From DSAD01 sp036825155 (lineage in GTDB: Bacteria; Desulfobacterota; Desulfomonilia; UBA1062), in assembly GCA_036825155.1 (NCBI GenBank), contig DAISYU010000110.1, positions 1 to 10,707 on the forward strand: a stretch of DNA of 10,707 nucleotides. The letters are read 5' to 3'. The notes under the pieces are model-generated. The model worked only from the letters and a program-made list of their open reading frames with translations. It was not told the origin of the DNA and did not search any database. Numbering within the stretch: position 1 is the first letter of the stretch; each line of letters opens with the position of its first letter. Made by a program: the position numbers and the translations under genes. Shown one piece after another: positions 1 through 6,547 of the stretch.

Positions 1-759
1 CTCCATGGCCTCGAGCACTTCGGTGCGCTGCAGATGCCTGATCTCGGTGGCGATCTTTTCGATCGTTGCCCCTATGATGGCAAGTGTCGAAAAGAAGTGC
101 GCGTGCCGGTCCCGCTGAAGGACCTGTGTGCTTATGGGCGCCGGCTTCAGCCCCAGCTTTTTACATACATAATCCTCCACTTCAGGCGGAACGTTTGCAA
201 ATGTCCCCACTGCCCCTGATATCTTTCCATAGGAGATGGTATCCATGGCATCTTCCATCCGTTTGAGGTTCCGCTCCATCTCGGCAAACCACAGGGCGAA
301 TTTCAGTCCGAAGGTTATGGGCTCTGCATGGATACCGTGAGATCGTCCCATGGCAGGGGTATGTTTATATTCGAAGGCCCTTTTTTTCAGGGCAGCCATG
401 AGGGCTCTTATGTCATCGAGGAGGATAAGGCTGCTCTCTTTCAGCAGGAGGGCATAGGCCGTATCCAGGACATCGGACGAGGTCAATCCCATGTGGACGT
501 ATCTGGCGTCGTCCCCCAGATACTCTCCGACGCAGGAAACAAAGGCTATGACATCGTGCCGGGTGACGGCCTCAATCTCTTCAATACGCCCCACCGTGAA
601 TCTGGAATTCTTCCGGATATTCTCGATGCTGGAAGGTGGGATCTTTCCGAGCTGCGCCCATGCTTCACAAGCCGCGACCTCCACATCGAGCCATTTCTGG
701 TACCTGTTTTCATCAGACCAGATATGTGCGAGTTCTTTTCGTGTATATCGTGGTATCAC
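1..759 (-). CDS. purB: Adenylosuccinate lyase, N-terminal 253 residues (cut by the window edge)
   Basis: Adenylosuccinate lyase makes two fumarate-releasing cuts in purine synthesis: SAICAR to AICAR, and adenylosuccinate to AMP. It works in the cytoplasm as a homotetramer of the fumarase/aspartase superfamily. The visible part opens with the family-typical IPRYTRKEL and carries HMGLTSSDVLDTA (from H89), GRSHGIHAEPITFG (H141, a position conserved as catalytic) and STQVLQRDRHA (about 211-221). The family's flexible signature loop (SSxMPxKxNP type) should lie just beyond the left edge, so it cannot be checked. I chose a GTG start at 759: no ATG fits, the protein then begins where the family begins, and GAAGGGG lies 9 nt upstream (769-775). 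This GTG overlaps the TGA of the upstream diguanylate cyclase (GTGA), which implies translational coupling. It is the last visible gene of the minus-strand operon. Identity is certain; only the start codon is open to slight doubt. Confidence 0.96.
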   Translation of the reverse strand, partial: MIPRYTRKELAHIWSDENRYQKWLDVEVAACEAWAQLGKIPPSSIENIRKNSRFTVGRIEEIEAVTRHDVIAFVSCVGEYLGDDARYVHMGLTSSDVLDTAYALLLKESSLILLDDIRALMAALKKRAFEYKHTPAMGRSHGIHAEPITFGLKFALWFAEMERNLKRMEDAMDTISYGKISGAVGTFANVPPEVEDYVCKKLGLKPAPISTQVLQRDRHAHFFSTLAIIGATIEKIATEIRHLQRTEVLEAME

Positions 760-1679
760 CTGTTCTTTCCCCTTCTGTCTATCATGTAATTGCTGCCTTC
801 AATGCTCTTTACGTAGTGTTTTATCTCGGTGGCCTCCTGTGAGGCATGTCCGTAGTGTTTGTATCGTTTTTCTTCGTTCATTACCACGGCAATGGATATG
901 CTCATAACGGGAAATTTTCTTGTCTCCCCGCTCCTTGACGTGGATATGATGCCTCCGGCTTCCAGGTCGTCGTCATTGTAAAAATTCCGGATCACCATAT
1001 CGAACCGGGATATGATCTCCTCGCACAGAGGACGTATGCCGGAAATCGGGGAGATGAATACGAAATCATCACCACCCACGTGCCCCACAAAGGTATCATT
1101 CTGCTTGATCTCTTTGACGGCATTGGTGATGATCCTGGCAGTTGCCAGGAGCACCTCGTCGCCTCGTGAAAAACCATACCGGTCGTTGTACGGTTTGAAA
1201 TTGTCGATATCGACCCACGCGATTGCAATCTCAGACCCGGCATCAAACATCTGCTGGATATGCCGGATGATGGACTCGTTTCCCGGCAACCGGGTGAGCG
1301 GATTGGTGTCCTGTTCCCTTCCGGCACGCTGTGCAATAAACTGGATCCGTTTCTTTATGGCAAGCTCGCTGTCTGTCGAAATGATGAAATCTTCAAGGGG
1401 AACGTCATCCCAGGATATGTCGGTCAGATCATCTTCGGTGAAGATTGCAACTATGGGCAGATGGCCGTATATGGTATTGCTCCTGAATTCCTGGACAATA
1501 CTTCCGTCATGCTCAAGGAGATATGACCGGTCAATGAGAATGATATCGGGCGGGTCCATGTAGATAAGTGAGACCACGTCTTCATTGCTTTCGATGAGCT
1601 GTAATGATTCGAATTGTTCGTGGATGAGAGATGAAATCCTTTCATCGAGCTGATCCTTTACAATAACAACTGCTTTCAA
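756..1679 (-). CDS. Diguanylate cyclase with degenerate N-terminal receiver-like domain
   Basis: The C-terminal half (about residues 125-305 of 307) is a GGDEF domain, which makes cyclic di-GMP from two GTP. It has NPLTRLPGN at the domain entry, WVDIDNFKPYNDRYGF with the metal-binding Asp, RGDEVL, and an intact signature GGDDF (202-206), so catalysis is plausible. The usual RxxD inhibitory site before the signature is not recognisable (QNDT lies there). The N-terminal 120 residues look like a receiver: VVIVKD strand, D50 in IILID, T81 in IFT. However, the first acidic residue is Lys and the conserved Lys near ISTD is missing, so phosphotransfer signalling is doubtful. I chose the TTG at 1679 because GGGGAG lies 5 nt upstream (1685-1690) and the protein then starts exactly at the first receiver strand. 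A TTG at 1730 would add 17 residues inside the HDOD gene and has no ribosome site. The gene starts 16 nt after the HDOD stop and its TGA overlaps the purB GTG. Confidence 0.88.
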   Translation of the reverse strand: MKAVVIVKDQLDERISSLIHEQFESLQLIESNEDVVSLIYMDPPDIILIDRSYLLEHDGSIVQEFRSNTIYGHLPIVAIFTEDDLTDISWDDVPLEDFIISTDSELAIKKRIQFIAQRAGREQDTNPLTRLPGNESIIRHIQQMFDAGSEIAIAWVDIDNFKPYNDRYGFSRGDEVLLATARIITNAVKEIKQNDTFVGHVGGDDFVFISPISGIRPLCEEIISRFDMVIRNFYNDDDLEAGGIISTSRSGETRKFPVMSISIAVVMNEEKRYKHYGHASQEATEIKHYVKSIEGSNYMIDRRGKNR

Positions 1680-1695
1680 AACATCTCCCCTTTCA

Positions 1696-2526
1696 TTACA
1701 ACTGATAATTTCCCACCTCTTCCAGATCAATCATGATCTGATTCATCAGCCCTGAAAGATCAGCCTCATCCATACCGACATACTCCCATGCCTGTGGAGA
1801 TATCTGGCCTACCCACCCATCTCCTCCGCTGCCCACGCCGAATGCCCTCACAATACTGTCGGCGATATGGACGATAGCGACTCTATCCTGGAGCTTGGGC
1901 GCGTTTTCCGGTTCGTGGTGAAAGGTGATGGGTATGGAGAGCCTCTCGGGAAGTCCCCATTCCTCTGCAAGCCATGAGCCGATCTCGCCATGGTCAACAC
2001 CGAGCACCTCTTGTTCGGCCTCCCTGAACGAGCACCCCTTGCTGTCCACCAGAAAGGTGATCTTTTCATAGTCTTCGTTCAGGGAAACCCGGACCAGAAC
2101 CTTGCCGATGTCGTGCAGGAGCGCACCGGTCGATATCTCTTCGGGCTCGCTCAAACCCAATGAGCGGCTGATGGTTCCTGATACAACGGCTGCGCCAAGA
2201 GAATGCTCCCAGAGTCCCACCATGGATTTTTCCATGAGATCAAACACCGATGCGGAAAGGACCACCCCTTTGATCACGTTAAACCCCAGGAGTATGATGG
2301 CATGGCTGATAGATGAGATGCGCCCTGGAAAACCGTAGAACGGGGAGTTGACAAGCTTTAAGACCTTTGCGCTGAGGACCTGATCGGAAGATATGAGCCT
2401 GCCCATCTCCTTTGCCGTCACATCCGGAGATTCCACCATCTTGGTGAGCTCCTGTACAACCTGGGGCAGTGATGGAAGCGTCTGTATCCGTTTGGTAATT
2501 GCTTTGAGCTGCTGGGCCTTACTCAT
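1696..2526 (-). CDS. HDOD domain protein with complete HD-type metal residues
   Basis: A 276-residue protein made almost wholly of one HDOD domain, a relative of HD phosphohydrolases found in bacterial signalling. The start (IQTLPSLPQVVQEL, MGRLISSDQVLSAKVLKLVNSPFYG) and ISHAIILLGFNVIKGVVLS are typical of the family. Residues matching the HD metal ligands are all present: H108, H138-D139 in LLHDIGK, H179 in VDHGEIG, H203-H204 in FHHEPE and D223 in HIADS. No GYP motif follows the HH pair, so it is not an HD-GYP phosphodiesterase. The family has no single known reaction, and many members act by protein contact. ATG lies 7 nt after GAGGTG (2534-2539). The start overlaps the 119-aa gene upstream by 8 nt and the diguanylate cyclase follows 16 nt after the stop, so the three are probably made together. 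Domain call is firm; function is unknown. Confidence 0.93.
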   Translation of the reverse strand: MSKAQQLKAITKRIQTLPSLPQVVQELTKMVESPDVTAKEMGRLISSDQVLSAKVLKLVNSPFYGFPGRISSISHAIILLGFNVIKGVVLSASVFDLMEKSMVGLWEHSLGAAVVSGTISRSLGLSEPEEISTGALLHDIGKVLVRVSLNEDYEKITFLVDSKGCSFREAEQEVLGVDHGEIGSWLAEEWGLPERLSIPITFHHEPENAPKLQDRVAIVHIADSIVRAFGVGSGGDGWVGQISPQAWEYVGMDEADLSGLMNQIMIDLEEVGNYQL

Positions 2527-2878
2527 CGGTGCTCACCTCGTGCTCGTCTGGTTGTTCATCAATGGAGTCTTCACTCTCCTCGGATGTAATGGCTGATGCA
2601 ATGGCATCTTTGAGCTTGTCCATTATCGGATCACCCTCCACCCTGGAAAACCTCTCCTTCAGATCCTGTAGTTTTTCCTGGGTGGTCTTTTCACTATCCC
2701 CGAGATCCACAGGGTGTCCCTTGAGGGTCAGCGTATTCACATTCATCTTTTTCAGTCGATCGATAAGGTTGGCGCTCAGCTCAGTACCTTCGGCACACAG
2801 CGGCATGCCCTTCTCATTGGTGACGGGTTTTGCCAGGATCATCCCCGGTTTTACCAGAGTAATCGGTACCTTCTGCAT
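2519..2878 (-). CDS. Small HD-GYP-N-terminus-like protein with acidic tail
   Basis: A 119-residue protein of unknown function. Residues 1-55 (KVPITLVKPGMILAKPV, then a PLCAEGTELSANLIDRLKKM stretch) resemble the short beta-rich module that often precedes HD-GYP phosphodiesterase domains, where it carries the same 'KPGMvLakpV...GxxLl..G..Lt' pattern. Here it stands alone. Residues 65-95 are charged and probably helical, and the last 25 residues are strongly acidic and likely disordered. There is no signal peptide or membrane segment. The start is well supported: AAGGAGG lies 4 nt upstream (2883-2889), the strongest ribosome site in this operon. It begins 17 nt after metG and overlaps the HDOD start by 8 nt, so it may work with that protein, for example as the detached partner of an HD-type domain. 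That partnership is inference. Confidence 0.85.
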   Translation of the reverse strand: MQKVPITLVKPGMILAKPVTNEKGMPLCAEGTELSANLIDRLKKMNVNTLTLKGHPVDLGDSEKTTQEKLQDLKERFSRVEGDPIMDKLKDAIASAITSEESEDSIDEQPDEHEVSTDE

Positions 2879-2895
2879 CTAGCCTCCTTAACAGA

Positions 2896-4785
2896 TCAGC
2901 GTATCTTCGAACCCACCGCAGGTTCCTTGTCAAAGGTTACTAAAGAAAGCTTTCCGTCGGGGGTATCCGTGGCAAGGAGCATTCCTTCAGAGGTTATGCC
3001 CATAAGTTTGGCCGGCTTCAGGTTCGTTACCACGGCAATATACTTCCCGGTGAGTTCTTCAGGCGAGTATGACTGCCCGATGCCTGCAGCGATCTGTATA
3101 GGTCTGCCGACATCCACCTTGAGCAGCACGAGCTTGTCTGATTTTTGTACCTTGCTCGCTTCAGTAATCTTTCCCACCGTCATCTCAACCTTTGCAACCT
3201 CTGCGATATCAATGAGGTTCTTTTCTTCTTCCTTTTCTTCGGCCGTTTTTTCGGATTGGATTAATTTGTCCACCCGCGGGAAGAGGGCCTTGTTCGGGAC
3301 AATTGTTATCCCGGGCTTGAGCCTGCCGAAGGAGACGAGAGTCTCGATGGTCATATCGCTCGTGATGCCCAGTATGGAAAGGATCTTCTTGGAGGTATCG
3401 GGCATGGTCGGGTAGATCATTTCCCCAACATAGCGTATGGCCTCCATGATATGGTAGATCACGGTGGCGAGTCTTGCCGTATCTTCTTTCGCAAGGTTCC
3501 ACGGGGCAGTATGATCGATGTACTTGTTCAATCCTGATATGAGTGTCCACACAGTCGCCATGGCTGTGTGCAGTTCAAGGTTTTCCATTCTGGTGCGGTA
3601 GTCTGCCACGACCTTTTCGGCAAGATCCCTCAGTTCAATGTCCTCGGCTTTGAGCTCGTCGCCGGGTTCCGGCAGGATCCCGTCAAAATATTTCGCCACC
3701 ATCTTGGTGCTTCTGCTCACCAGGTTGCCGAGATCGTTTGCAAGGTCTGCGTTGTAGCGATCGATGAGGGCTTCTTCTGAAAAATTCGAATCAAGCCCGA
3801 AGACCATATCCCTCACGAGAAAATACCGGAATGCATCGATGCCGTACTTTTCCTTCATATCGAGCGGATCAACCACATTGCCCAGCGACTTTGACATCTT
3901 GCTGGCATCGACATTCCAGAAGCCGTGCACGTTGAGGTGCTTATAGGGTTCCAACCCGGTGGCCTTGAGCATGGTGGGCCAGTAGACCGCATGGGGCTTC
4001 AGGATGTCCTTTCCCACAAGATGCTGGGCTACGCCCCAGAAATCAGTGAAATTTTTTCCGTCCGGATAACCGATGCCCGTTACGTAGTTGATCAGGGCGT
4101 CGAACCAGACATAGCACACATAGTCCTTGTCAAACGGGAGTTCAATGCCCCAGGAGAGCCGTTTCTTCGGCCGGGAGATACACAGGTCGTCCAGAGGCTC
4201 ACGAAGCATGCCCAGAACCTCGTTCTTGTACCGCTCGGGCCTGATGAAATCAGGGTTTGACCGGATATGGTCTACGAGCCACGACCGGTACTTCTCCATC
4301 TTGAAAAAGTAATTCTGCTCTTCCCGGTAGATGAGCTCTGTCTCGTGAATCGGGCACTTGCCGTCGACCATCTCCGTCTCCGTGAAGAACCGCTCGCAGC
4401 CGATGCAGTAATGCCCGCCGTATTCTCCGAAGTAGATATCGCCCTTGTCATAGACATCCTGAAGAATTGACTGAACGACCTTTATATGGTCAGGTTCGGT
4501 GGTACGGATAAACCGGTCGTTTTCCACGGATATCTCCGGCCATAATGCCCTGAACCTGGCAGAGTTTTCATCCGCAAGCTTGTCAGGAGTTGTCCCCAGC
4601 TTGGTTGCGGTTTCCATGATCTTGTCCCCATGTTCGTCCGTACCGGTCAGAAAGAACACCTGGTCTCCCAAGAGTTTGTAATAACGAGCAAGGACATCGG
4701 CAATGACGGTGGTATATACATGGCCGAGATGAGGTTTAGCATTCACGTAGTAAATGGGAGTGGTAATATAAAAGTACTTGTTCAT
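2896..4785 (-). CDS. metG: Methionine--tRNA ligase with C-terminal tRNA-binding domain
   Basis: Cytoplasmic class I synthetase that charges tRNA-Met with methionine using ATP. The full 629 residues are present. Nucleotide-binding signatures are HLGH (19-22) and KMSKS (296-300). A single zinc knuckle is formed by C127, C130, C144 and H147 (CIGC...CPIH), as in the T. thermophilus/B. subtilis type rather than the double-knuckle E. coli type. The alpha-helical anticodon-binding domain follows (about 350-500). After a lysine/glutamate-rich linker comes a C-terminal OB-fold tRNA-binding domain (about 525-629, with VEMTVGKI and GITSEGMLLAT), a Trbp111-like module that promotes dimerisation and tRNA capture. 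ATG overlaps the TGA of ricT (ATGA), and AAGGAG lies 9 nt upstream inside ricT (4795-4800). The ricT-metG order is common in bacteria. Identity and ends are certain. Confidence 0.98.
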   Translation of the reverse strand: MNKYFYITTPIYYVNAKPHLGHVYTTVIADVLARYYKLLGDQVFFLTGTDEHGDKIMETATKLGTTPDKLADENSARFRALWPEISVENDRFIRTTEPDHIKVVQSILQDVYDKGDIYFGEYGGHYCIGCERFFTETEMVDGKCPIHETELIYREEQNYFFKMEKYRSWLVDHIRSNPDFIRPERYKNEVLGMLREPLDDLCISRPKKRLSWGIELPFDKDYVCYVWFDALINYVTGIGYPDGKNFTDFWGVAQHLVGKDILKPHAVYWPTMLKATGLEPYKHLNVHGFWNVDASKMSKSLGNVVDPLDMKEKYGIDAFRYFLVRDMVFGLDSNFSEEALIDRYNADLANDLGNLVSRSTKMVAKYFDGILPEPGDELKAEDIELRDLAEKVVADYRTRMENLELHTAMATVWTLISGLNKYIDHTAPWNLAKEDTARLATVIYHIMEAIRYVGEMIYPTMPDTSKKILSILGITSDMTIETLVSFGRLKPGITIVPNKALFPRVDKLIQSEKTAEEKEEEKNLIDIAEVAKVEMTVGKITEASKVQKSDKLVLLKVDVGRPIQIAAGIGQSYSPEELTGKYIAVVTNLKPAKLMGITSEGMLLATDTPDGKLSLVTFDKEPAVGSKIR

Positions 4786-5768
4786 GATGGGGTACTCCTT
4801 TTCTTTCTTGAACTTCTGTTCCTGGATGAGCGTCTCCTTCTGCCCTTTGGTTTTGCAGGAGATTTTTCCTGTACCTTGGGTTCGGGAGAGGTCTCTTGAG
4901 CCTCTTTTAGCTTTGCCAGTTCATTTGCCTTCTGCTCACCGAGCTGAAGAAACTCCTCCTCGGATAATATATCAGAAACTCTGCACTTAATAAAACGTCT
5001 ATCCGCAAGTTTTGCCACAAAACTCTGGTTTATCACGTTGATACTCACCACAATGCCCTCACCCTGTTCGATATAGACCTTTTTTCCGGGTTTCGGCAGA
5101 TTGTCTATGAGATTGGCATATGCATCCTTTTCATAGGCCAGGCAGCACTTCAGTTTTCCGCAGAGCCCGGAGATCTTTGTGGGATTCAGGGTCATATTCT
5201 GGTTCTTGGCCATCTTTACAGAGATCCGCTGGAAGTTGGTAAGGTATGTCGAGCAGCACAGTTCCCGGCCGCAGCTCCCGATGCCGCCGAGCATGGCTGC
5301 CTCCTGGCGTGTGCCCACCTGCCGTAACTCGATTCGCGTGCGGTATTTCTCCACCAGGTCCTTGAGCAGCTCTCTGAAATCGACGCGCCCTTCAGCCACG
5401 AAGTAAAAGGTTGTCTTATTGCCGTCGAAAAGCTGTTCAACCCTCGTGAGTTTCATGGGCAGATTCCGGGCTAGGATTCTCTCCTGACAGAACTGGAAGC
5501 ACTCCTGTTCTCTTGCCTGCAGCTGCTGCAGGTTTTCCATATCCTCTTGTGTAGCCTTTCTCAGCACGGGTTTGATCTCGTCAAGCCCTTCGGCTTCCTC
5601 CTGCGAGGTATATCCAAGGACCCTTGCAACGGATTGACCTGCCTCGGTATTCACCACCACCAGGTCACCGGCTGCAAGATCAATATCCTGGGCTTCAAAG
5701 ATATATGCCGTGGGAAATGCCGAGAATCGTACACATACCAGTTTTTTTGTATTTTCTGTCGTTTCCAT
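4782..5768 (-). CDS. ricT: PSP1-family protein RicT (YaaT) with basic C-terminal tail
   Basis: PSP1-domain protein of the RicT/YaaT family. In Bacillus subtilis RicT joins RicA and RicF in an iron-sulfur complex that affects RNase Y-dependent mRNA processing and development. The role in Gram-negative bacteria is not settled. Conserved blocks are clear: LVCVRF near the start, VEQLFDGNKTTFYF (110-123), DFRELLKDL (130-138), GSCGRELCC (C166, C171, C172), NPTKISGLCG and KLKCC (C203, C208, C209). The paired cysteines are the expected cluster or metal ligands. Residues about 290-328 form a Pro/Glu stretch and then an Arg/Lys/Ser-rich tail, probably disordered and able to touch RNA. I chose the ATG at 5768 (328 aa). 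A TTG at 5795 would add nine residues. Neither start has a good ribosome site. It is the first gene of the minus-strand operon and overlaps metG by 4 nt. Confidence 0.92.
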   Translation of the reverse strand: METTENTKKLVCVRFSAFPTAYIFEAQDIDLAAGDLVVVNTEAGQSVARVLGYTSQEEAEGLDEIKPVLRKATQEDMENLQQLQAREQECFQFCQERILARNLPMKLTRVEQLFDGNKTTFYFVAEGRVDFRELLKDLVEKYRTRIELRQVGTRQEAAMLGGIGSCGRELCCSTYLTNFQRISVKMAKNQNMTLNPTKISGLCGKLKCCLAYEKDAYANLIDNLPKPGKKVYIEQGEGIVVSINVINQSFVAKLADRRFIKCRVSDILSEEEFLQLGEQKANELAKLKEAQETSPEPKVQEKSPAKPKGRRRRSSRNRSSRKKRSTPS

Positions 5769-5775
5769 CGTTGCA

Positions 5776-5805
5776 ATGTTAGCAATCTTGTACAATATAT
5801 TTCAA
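5776..5805 (-). promoter_or_regulatory. Candidate promoter for the ricT-metG-purB operon
   Basis: On the minus strand, TTGAAA (5800-5805) is followed after 18 nt by TAACAT (5776-5781), a moderate sigma-70 match (5/6 and 4/6). Only 7 nt separate the -10 box from the chosen ricT ATG, so a transcript from it would have almost no leader. This agrees with the lack of a Shine-Dalgarno. A TATATT at 5794-5799 is an alternative -10 with no good -35; it would give a leader of about 19 nt. Confidence 0.35.
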
Positions 5806-5832
5806 GGATATCTTTCTAATATTTGTATCAAG

Positions 5833-5861
5833 TTGAACATTGGCTCTATTTGTGTGATAAG
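5833..5861 (+). promoter_or_regulatory. Candidate promoter for the ExbB/ExbD-type pair
   Basis: TTGAAC (5833-5838) and GATAAG (5856-5861) are spaced 17 nt apart, each matching the sigma-70 consensus at 4 of 6 positions. Transcription would begin near 5868, leaving a leader of about 29 nt that holds GGAGGG (5887-5892), well placed for the ATG at 5897. The match is weak and the region is AT-rich, so chance resemblance is possible. Confidence 0.3.
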
Positions 5862-5896
5862 AAAGGGCATATCTGGAGTCATTTCTGGAGGGAAAC

Positions 5897-6547
5897 ATGA
5901 CCTTATGGGAGTTTTTTATCAAGGGCGGACCAATGATGTGGCCCCTTCTTGCATGCTCCATCATAGCTCTGGCCATAATCATTGAGCGGACATTCGCTCT
6001 GAGGCAGAACAAGATCATCCCCAGGGATCTTGTAGAAGAGGTGGAACGCCTTACCCGTCTGGGCAGGCTCGAGGATATCGAGAAGCTTATCAGGAGAAAT
6101 TCGTCTCCCATTTGCCCGGTGATCATGGTTGCCATAAAGAACGCCGGGATGCGCAGAGAGATTATTAAAGACTACATGGAAGAGGCAGGGGCAACGGAGG
6201 CATATTCCATCGAGAGATACATCGACGTGCTGGGAATCATCGCGACCATCTCACCGCTGCTGGGTCTGTTGGGAACGGTATCGGGCATGATCACCTCGTT
6301 CCACGCAGTAGGAGGCAACGGTCCGGCCGGGCAGATGCTCGCTTCAGGGATATCGGAGGCCCTCATTACTACTGCTACGGGGCTGTCCATCGGCATCCCG
6401 GTCTATATCTGTTACCGGTTCTTCATCGCCAGGAGCGACTACCTGCTTCTGGAAATGGAAAAGACCTCTGCTCGGATACTGGAGTACCTCAAGGGCGAAA
6501 ACCATGAGATTCAGAAGAACAAGAGACAAGAATATCTCGGCAATTGA
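5897..6547 (+). CDS. MotA/TolQ/ExbB proton channel family protein
   Basis: Inner-membrane subunit of a proton-driven force generator of the ExbB/TolQ type. With an ExbD/TolR partner it turns the proton gradient into work passed to TonB or TolA. The 216 residues show three membrane segments in the family order: about 13-30 (MMWPLLACSIIALAIII), 110-136 (containing ISPLLGLLGTVSGMITSF) and 152-178 (ISEALITTATGLSIGIPV onward). A cytoplasmic loop lies between the first two. Channel-lining threonines are present in GTVSGM (T127) and TTATG (159-161). It is slightly shorter than E. coli TolQ (230) or ExbB (244). The start follows GGAGGG with a 4-nt spacer. The next gene begins 44 nt before this one ends, so the two are coupled. 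No TonB, TolA, TolB or Pal gene is visible, so I cannot say whether it is the Tol or Exb version. Confidence 0.93.
   Translation: MTLWEFFIKGGPMMWPLLACSIIALAIIIERTFALRQNKIIPRDLVEEVERLTRLGRLEDIEKLIRRNSSPICPVIMVAIKNAGMRREIIKDYMEEAGATEAYSIERYIDVLGIIATISPLLGLLGTVSGMITSFHAVGGNGPAGQMLASGISEALITTATGLSIGIPVYICYRFFIARSDYLLLEMEKTSARILEYLKGENHEIQKNKRQEYLGN

Noticed and set aside
1012..1563. A 183-codon open frame antisense to the GGDEF gene
   Set aside because: It mirrors the cyclase coding sequence, shows no motif or plausible context, and interrupts no gap.
1678..1698. A TAATG stop-start at the HDOD end and an ATG at 1684 as possible cyclase starts
   Set aside because: Both ATGs are in the wrong frame and reach a TGA within a few codons.
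1679..1730. A TTG at 1730 as the start of the diguanylate cyclase
   Set aside because: It lies inside the end of the HDOD gene, has no ribosome site, and adds 17 residues with no receiver character. The TTG at 1679 has GGGGAG at the right distance.
5771..5785. TTGC...GCAA inverted repeat in the divergent intergenic region as an operator
   Set aside because: The arms are only 4 bp in AT-rich sequence, which is expected by chance.
5769..5795. A TTG start for ricT nine codons upstream
   Set aside because: There is no ribosome site, and the extra residues do not resemble the family start. The ATG at 5768 leads straight into the conserved LVCVRF block. It is not fully excluded.
5769..5896. A riboswitch or T-box leader ahead of ricT-metG
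   Set aside because: The gap is only 128 bp, has promoters for both directions, and shows no stem-loop array or terminator of the kind those elements need.
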